24,825 bases of DNA from a virus. The notes beneath the pieces were generated by a model that saw only the letters and a program-made list of their open reading frames with translations, was not told where the DNA came from and searched no databases. Within the stretch, counting starts at the first letter, position 1, and every line of letters starts with the position of its first letter. Made by a program: the position numbers and the translations under genes. Below are positions 20,998 to 24,825 of the stretch, one piece after another. Location of the stretch: the IMG/VR virus record IMGVR_UViG_3300021976_000071, positions 1 through 24,825 of that record; one strand, written 5' to 3'.

Positions 20998-22125
20998 ATG
21001 GGCGGTAAGAACGAAGCACCAGAAGCACCGGACTACGGCCCTCTCGCTGCCGCATCTGAGAAGTCCGCTGCCTATGCGTATGACCTGGCCAAGCAACAGC
21101 AGGCGTGGGCTGAGAAGGTCTACGCCGATAACAAGGGCGTTTCCGATATCGTGATCGACAAGGCGCTGGGCCAGCTGGACCAGCAGACTGCCGACGCGCA
21201 ACGAGCTCGAGAGCGGTACCAGTCTCTCTTCGAACCTCTCGAGGAACAGCTTGCGAAGGATGCTCAGGACTATTCCACTCCTGAACGTCAGGAGCAGGAA
21301 GCAGGAAAGGCTGAAGCAGATGTTGCATCTCAATTCGCCACGGCGCGTCAGACTGCCCAGGACAGACTTGAGGCTTACGGTGTCGACCCCAGTTCCACTC
21401 GCGCAGGTGCCCTCGATCTTGGTACGCGCATTGCGGAGGCGGCTGCGCAGAGCAGTGCTGGCAATCAGGCACGCACGCAAGTTGAGAACACTGGCCGAGC
21501 TCTACGCTCTGAGGCGATCAACGTCGGTCGAGGATATCCGGGCCAAATTGCTAACAGTTCAGCTGCTGCTGGACAGGCAGGAAACCAGGCAGTTAACACA
21601 GGACTCGCTCAGACAGCATCCGGCGCCCAGACCATGGGAACCGGACTAGGCTGGCAGTCCATGGGCAACAACGCCATCGGCACCTGGGGCAACGTCCTTA
21701 ATCAGGGCTTCAGCAACGAGCTCGATGCGTGGAAAGCCAACGAAGCTTCCAGTTCTGGATGGGGCTCAGCATTGGGCCTCGTCGGCGGGCTGGCGTCGAA
21801 GGCGTTCGCGCTGGCAGAAGGCGGGGCTATCCCAGCACCAGGGGGTGGTCCCGTTCCCGTCGAAGCGAGCCCGAGTAACGGTGCCGTCACGGACGATGTG
21901 CCCGCCACGATCGAGGGAGCGATCCCCGCCAAGCTGAACGCCGGGGAGTTCGTATTCCCGAAAGACGTCATGGCATGGCGCGGCGAGCAGTGGGCGCAGA
22001 AGGAAGTCATGAAGGCGCGCAAAGAAATGACTGGCGGAGAAGGCGAACGTCCTGCACAACCAGACGTGCAGGAGCAGCCGATGCCCGTTAACAGCCCCGG
22101 CGCTATACCTATGAGAGGAGCCTGA
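20998..22125 (+). CDS. Putative internal virion (ejection) protein
   Basis: The 375-residue protein has AAGGA 8 bases before the ATG. Residues 15-110 are long helices rich in Ala, Gln and Glu (likely coiled coil). Residues 110-250 are low-complexity Ala, Gly, Ser, Gln and Asn, with many short helices. Residues from 277 hold AEGGAIPAPGGGPVPV, then TDDVPATIEGAIPAKLNAGE and FVFPKDVMAWRGEQW, a phage motif of the kind NxGEFVxPxDVVxxxG found in internal and minor virion proteins. It sits between the tail genes and a muramidase-bearing protein and shares AIPAP with it. It is likely ejected with DNA and helps span the envelope. No enzymatic residues seen. Confidence 0.65.
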   Translation: MGGKNEAPEAPDYGPLAAASEKSAAYAYDLAKQQQAWAEKVYADNKGVSDIVIDKALGQLDQQTADAQRARERYQSLFEPLEEQLAKDAQDYSTPERQEQEAGKAEADVASQFATARQTAQDRLEAYGVDPSSTRAGALDLGTRIAEAAAQSSAGNQARTQVENTGRALRSEAINVGRGYPGQIANSSAAAGQAGNQAVNTGLAQTASGAQTMGTGLGWQSMGNNAIGTWGNVLNQGFSNELDAWKANEASSSGWGSALGLVGGLASKAFALAEGGAIPAPGGGPVPVEASPSNGAVTDDVPATIEGAIPAKLNAGEFVFPKDVMAWRGEQWAQKEVMKARKEMTGGEGERPAQPDVQEQPMPVNSPGAIPMRGA

Positions 22126-22126
22126 C

Positions 22127-24825
22127 ATGGGTTTCGGCGCAGAAATGAAGGACTTCATCTCCGGCTTCAAGACGGGGACACAGTTCTGGGACGACGTTGA
22201 AGACAACAAGATGAAGCGCGCGCAGCGGGATAAGATCCGCAAGCCGACGGATGAAGAGATTGATGCACAACCGGGAATGGGAACAGGCGCCAATAAAGTT
22301 GGTGAAAGGGCCCCGTCGTCTGGGTACGACTACAGTGACATTAACATTAAGGATGACCCCGAAGCCTCCAGCGTACTCGGATTTATCCGCAAGTACGAGG
22401 GTGGTGAGAAGGACCCATACAACAAGATGGTCGGGGGTGGCGTCAAGCCTCTGACCTCGATGTCCGTGCAGGAAGTGCTGGACACACAGAAGAGCATGAT
22501 ATCACAGGGCCACGAGAGCACGGCGCTGGGCGCGTATCAGTTCATCAACCCCACCTTGCAGGGTCTGGTCAATGACCTGAAGATCGATCCGCTCCTGCCG
22601 TTCGATCAGGCGATGCAGGATCAGCTGGGTTATTCCCTGCTCCAGCGCCGTGGCTGGAATGAGTACAAGTCCGGCGCGATCTCCAAAGACAAGCTGATGG
22701 ACAACCTCGCCGGTGAGTGGGCAGCACTGCCGCTCGCCAACGGCAAGAGCGCCTACGAGGGTGTCGGCTCGAACAAGGCTGGCGTCGGCCGTGACCAGTT
22801 CGCCTCCGCCGTGCCGGATATCGGCGCTGGCAGTGGTGGCTCGCAGACCGCTGACACAGGTGGAGGAGCGATCCCTGCACCGACGGAGCGCACCCAGACG
22901 AAGGTCGGGGATGTCATCCCCGTGCCACCAGCCGAGGACTCAGCGCCTCCACCTGCTGCGCCGGTCGAACAGGCGATCCCCACGCAGAGCGCCACGACTG
23001 AGGACGGCTTTCAGGAGGATGCTCCTGTCGATGAGCCCCAGTTCGATGAGTACGGCAACCAGATCAGCGCGCTGGCACCGCGCCAGCAGATCTACGGCGG
23101 CTTGCCGACCAACCCGCTCACGGCACAGATGTCCCGCCCAGTTGTCGCTGCGGCCGACGGTGGTGCTATCCCGGCGCCAGCCAAGGACCCATACAACCCG
23201 GGCCGGGCGATCACCGTTATCTCACCGACACCAACGTCGCCAGCTAACTCATTCGTGCCTCGCCGGGTGGGCGCATCACCCATGCCAGGGGCGACGCCAA
23301 CCCCCGTGGGTCCGAGCGAGAGCCAGGTCAAGTTCCGTGACGCGCAGGCTCGAGCAGCGATACCTGCTCCGGTCGCAGCGCCGCAGCAAGCCACGACGAT
23401 CGCCGGCTGGGGCGCACGCGAGGGCCAGCAGCCCACGGTGACGAACCAGGCAGCGATGGACAAGATGACAGACCAGCAGTTGCAGCAGTTGGTTTCGGGT
23501 GCCTACATGACACCCGAGTCGACGCGCAACGGCAAGGTAAATCCCCAGCTGAGCGAGCAACTCCAGTACGCCCGCTGGCGTCTGGGTGAGCAGGGGTACC
23601 AGACAGGTGTCGCTGGCGCTACAAACGCTGCCAAGGAGTACGACCGCAGGGTTAACTATATGGGGAACCGTAACCACGCTGAAGGTGGCATGGTTTCACT
23701 CGCCAGCGGTGGCACGGTTCCTCCATATGAGACGGCAGCGATTGACCCGGCAGAGCAGCCGCTCCCACCGGTAGCAGCCGCCGTACCGACAGCCCCACCA
23801 GCCCAGCAGCAGGTGGCCATTCCTGCACCGCGGCCGGTCAGCGCCCCGCCAGCCCCACCCCCCGTCCCTGCTGGCGGGGCGTCTGGTGCTGCGCTGCCCG
23901 TTCGCGATCAGGCCGCAGCTGGTGACGAGATGATCGCCGGGCCTGAGAAGACAGCACAGAACCCGCGCACCCAGAAGGTCGTCTCGCAAGCGCTCGATCA
24001 GGGTGTGCGCTTCCTGACGGATCATTTCGGTCTGAAGGGTAAGGGAGCGGTTCCTGGTAAGGATGATGGTGCCAACTCAGAGGCAGGCTCACGCAGGTTC
24101 GCCGAGGGTGAGGGCGCTGCCACACGGCAGGAGGTCGCAGCAATTGACGACAAGATCGACCCCGAGCGCCAGCTGTCCGAGGGTGATCGGCAGATGCAGC
24201 GCATCTCCAAGACCATGCAGTGGTACCTCAGCCAGGGACGCAAGCAGGAAGCCAGCGCCGTCGCTGCCTCTCTTATGCAATACGGCGCTCAGCGTTTCGG
24301 CCAGCTGGGATCACTGGCGGGTGCTGCGTATTCCCAGTACGAACAGACGGGCGACCCGCAGCACCTGGATCATACGCTCAAGTTCCTAGACAAGGCTTAC
24401 GAGATGGTGCCTGACGGTGCCAGCTTTGATATCGCCGTGGACCCGAAGTCGCACAAGATCATCGCCACCCGCACTGACAGCGAGGGCAAGACCGAGGAGC
24501 ACCCGATCACGCCACAGGAACTGCCCAAGCTGCTTCAGTCTGTGCAGAACAAGTCCCTGTACTGGAATATGGTCTACCATCTTGCTGACCCGGCCGGTGC
24601 CACCGCCAAGGATAACCAGATGGCAGTCGATGCACGCAACAAGGAGAACCTGAAGTTCCGTGAGAAGCAGACGATCTACACGCAAGGAGAGACGTCCAAG
24701 CGCGCGGCTGCGAACCAGACAGCAGTAGACAAGCGCACCAAGGCGCAGCAGGAGGCCGTTGATAAGAGGTCCGCGGCCACGCGTGAGGACGCTAATACGC
24801 GCGCAGCTGCTAACACGGAACTTCA
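22127..24825 (+). CDS. Giant internal virion protein with muramidase domain, 3' end missing (cut by right edge)
   Basis: The frame is open from ATG 22127 to the edge without a stop (at least 899 residues); GAGGAG stands about 8 bases upstream. Residues about 81-225 resemble the lambda endolysin R family (GH104): GFIRKYEGGEKDPYN with likely catalytic Glu91, a Gly-rich loop, HESTALGAYQFI (129-140) and GEWAALPLANGKSAYEGVG (196-214). Then comes a roughly 450-residue low-complexity, Pro/Ala-rich part with four AIPAP peptides, followed by a helical region and, at the visible end, an 11-residue repeat. A peptidoglycan-cutting domain in a long late protein suits an ejected internal protein like T7 gp16, which opens the wall for DNA entry. 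The C-terminal part is unseen. Confidence 0.8.
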   Translation, partial: MGFGAEMKDFISGFKTGTQFWDDVEDNKMKRAQRDKIRKPTDEEIDAQPGMGTGANKVGERAPSSGYDYSDINIKDDPEASSVLGFIRKYEGGEKDPYNKMVGGGVKPLTSMSVQEVLDTQKSMISQGHESTALGAYQFINPTLQGLVNDLKIDPLLPFDQAMQDQLGYSLLQRRGWNEYKSGAISKDKLMDNLAGEWAALPLANGKSAYEGVGSNKAGVGRDQFASAVPDIGAGSGGSQTADTGGGAIPAPTERTQTKVGDVIPVPPAEDSAPPPAAPVEQAIPTQSATTEDGFQEDAPVDEPQFDEYGNQISALAPRQQIYGGLPTNPLTAQMSRPVVAAADGGAIPAPAKDPYNPGRAITVISPTPTSPANSFVPRRVGASPMPGATPTPVGPSESQVKFRDAQARAAIPAPVAAPQQATTIAGWGAREGQQPTVTNQAAMDKMTDQQLQQLVSGAYMTPESTRNGKVNPQLSEQLQYARWRLGEQGYQTGVAGATNAAKEYDRRVNYMGNRNHAEGGMVSLASGGTVPPYETAAIDPAEQPLPPVAAAVPTAPPAQQQVAIPAPRPVSAPPAPPPVPAGGASGAALPVRDQAAAGDEMIAGPEKTAQNPRTQKVVSQALDQGVRFLTDHFGLKGKGAVPGKDDGANSEAGSRRFAEGEGAATRQEVAAIDDKIDPERQLSEGDRQMQRISKTMQWYLSQGRKQEASAVAASLMQYGAQRFGQLGSLAGAAYSQYEQTGDPQHLDHTLKFLDKAYEMVPDGASFDIAVDPKSHKIIATRTDSEGKTEEHPITPQELPKLLQSVQNKSLYWNMVYHLADPAGATAKDNQMAVDARNKENLKFREKQTIYTQGETSKRAAANQTAVDKRTKAQQEAVDKRSAATREDANTRAAANTEL
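24671..24825 (+). repeat. 11-residue (hendecad) coiled-coil repeat at the visible end of the giant protein
   Basis: Four consecutive 33-base units encode TIYTQGETSKR, AAANQTAVDKR, TKAQQEAVDKR and SAATREDANTR, then AAANTEL and the edge. Each ends in K/R-R or T-R. An 11-residue period with Ala and Val at regular places suggests a right-handed coiled coil that goes on past the window. Confidence 0.6.

Noticed and set aside
20513-21472. Minus-strand open frame of 319 codons
   Set aside because: It faces the GNAT-like and internal-protein genes, which have clear domains and sites; it has no recognisable domain.
22713-23441. Plus-strand open frame of 242 codons rich in Arg and Ser
   Set aside because: It lies in another frame of the giant protein gene within its Pro/Ala-rich part, and its composition is a direct result of that low complexity.

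Overview
This window looks like the virion-structure half of a double-stranded DNA phage with a podovirus-like (short-tailed) virion. It carries terminase, portal, a scaffold-like protein, a major coat protein, neck proteins, a large set of tail fibre and tail spike genes, a tail nozzle-like protein and two ejection-type internal proteins. I see no tape-measure gene, tail-tube or sheath genes, integrase, tRNA, CRISPR array or insertion sequence. The DNA is GC-rich and tightly packed, with many ATGA, GTGA and TGATG junctions between genes. The virion carries a peptidoglycan hydrolase domain and an SGNH-type esterase. This points to a bacterial host with a wall and a surface polysaccharide, probably Gram-negative; an alphaproteobacterial host is a guess from the style of the fibres.

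Layout. On the minus strand, 1-760 is the start of an unrecognised gene cut by the left edge. The 241-base gap at 761-1001 is the only sizeable non-coding stretch. It holds a consensus -35 hexamer facing right, a -10-like hexamer facing left, a run of six C-tracts (G-quadruplex potential on the minus strand) and a small hairpin whose core recurs in a terminator. A small plus-strand operon follows (1002-2310): a ribbon-helix-helix protein, a protein with a small-phage-protein domain, and a 72-residue unknown. The two terminase genes (2307-4169) then run on the minus strand, and their stop codon overlaps that of the plus-strand operon. From about 4223 to the right edge everything is on the plus strand.

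Head region (4223-9704): portal, five small genes (some very basic), scaffold, coat protein, then a strong hairpin terminator. Neck and tail region (9722-20559): two connector-type proteins, three small proteins, then six fibre-type genes and two stand-alone Ig-like genes. The Ig-like genes flank a 542-residue SGNH hydrolase with Fn3-like and jelly-roll-like regions. A 589-residue nozzle-like protein follows. Injection region (20537-24825): a GNAT-like protein, a 375-residue internal-protein candidate and a giant protein (at least 899 residues, cut by the right edge) with a lambda-endolysin-like muramidase domain near its N-terminus.

How it fits together: TerS and TerL package DNA through the portal into a coat shell built on the scaffold. 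The connectors and nozzle close the head and form the short tail. The fibre set binds and probably enzymatically trims the host surface, and the last proteins are probably ejected to cut peptidoglycan and conduct the DNA. The most unusual signals are short N-terminal peptide tags shared by groups of otherwise unrelated fibre genes, which suggest common docking sites on the tail, and an AIPAP peptide repeated within and between the two injection proteins.
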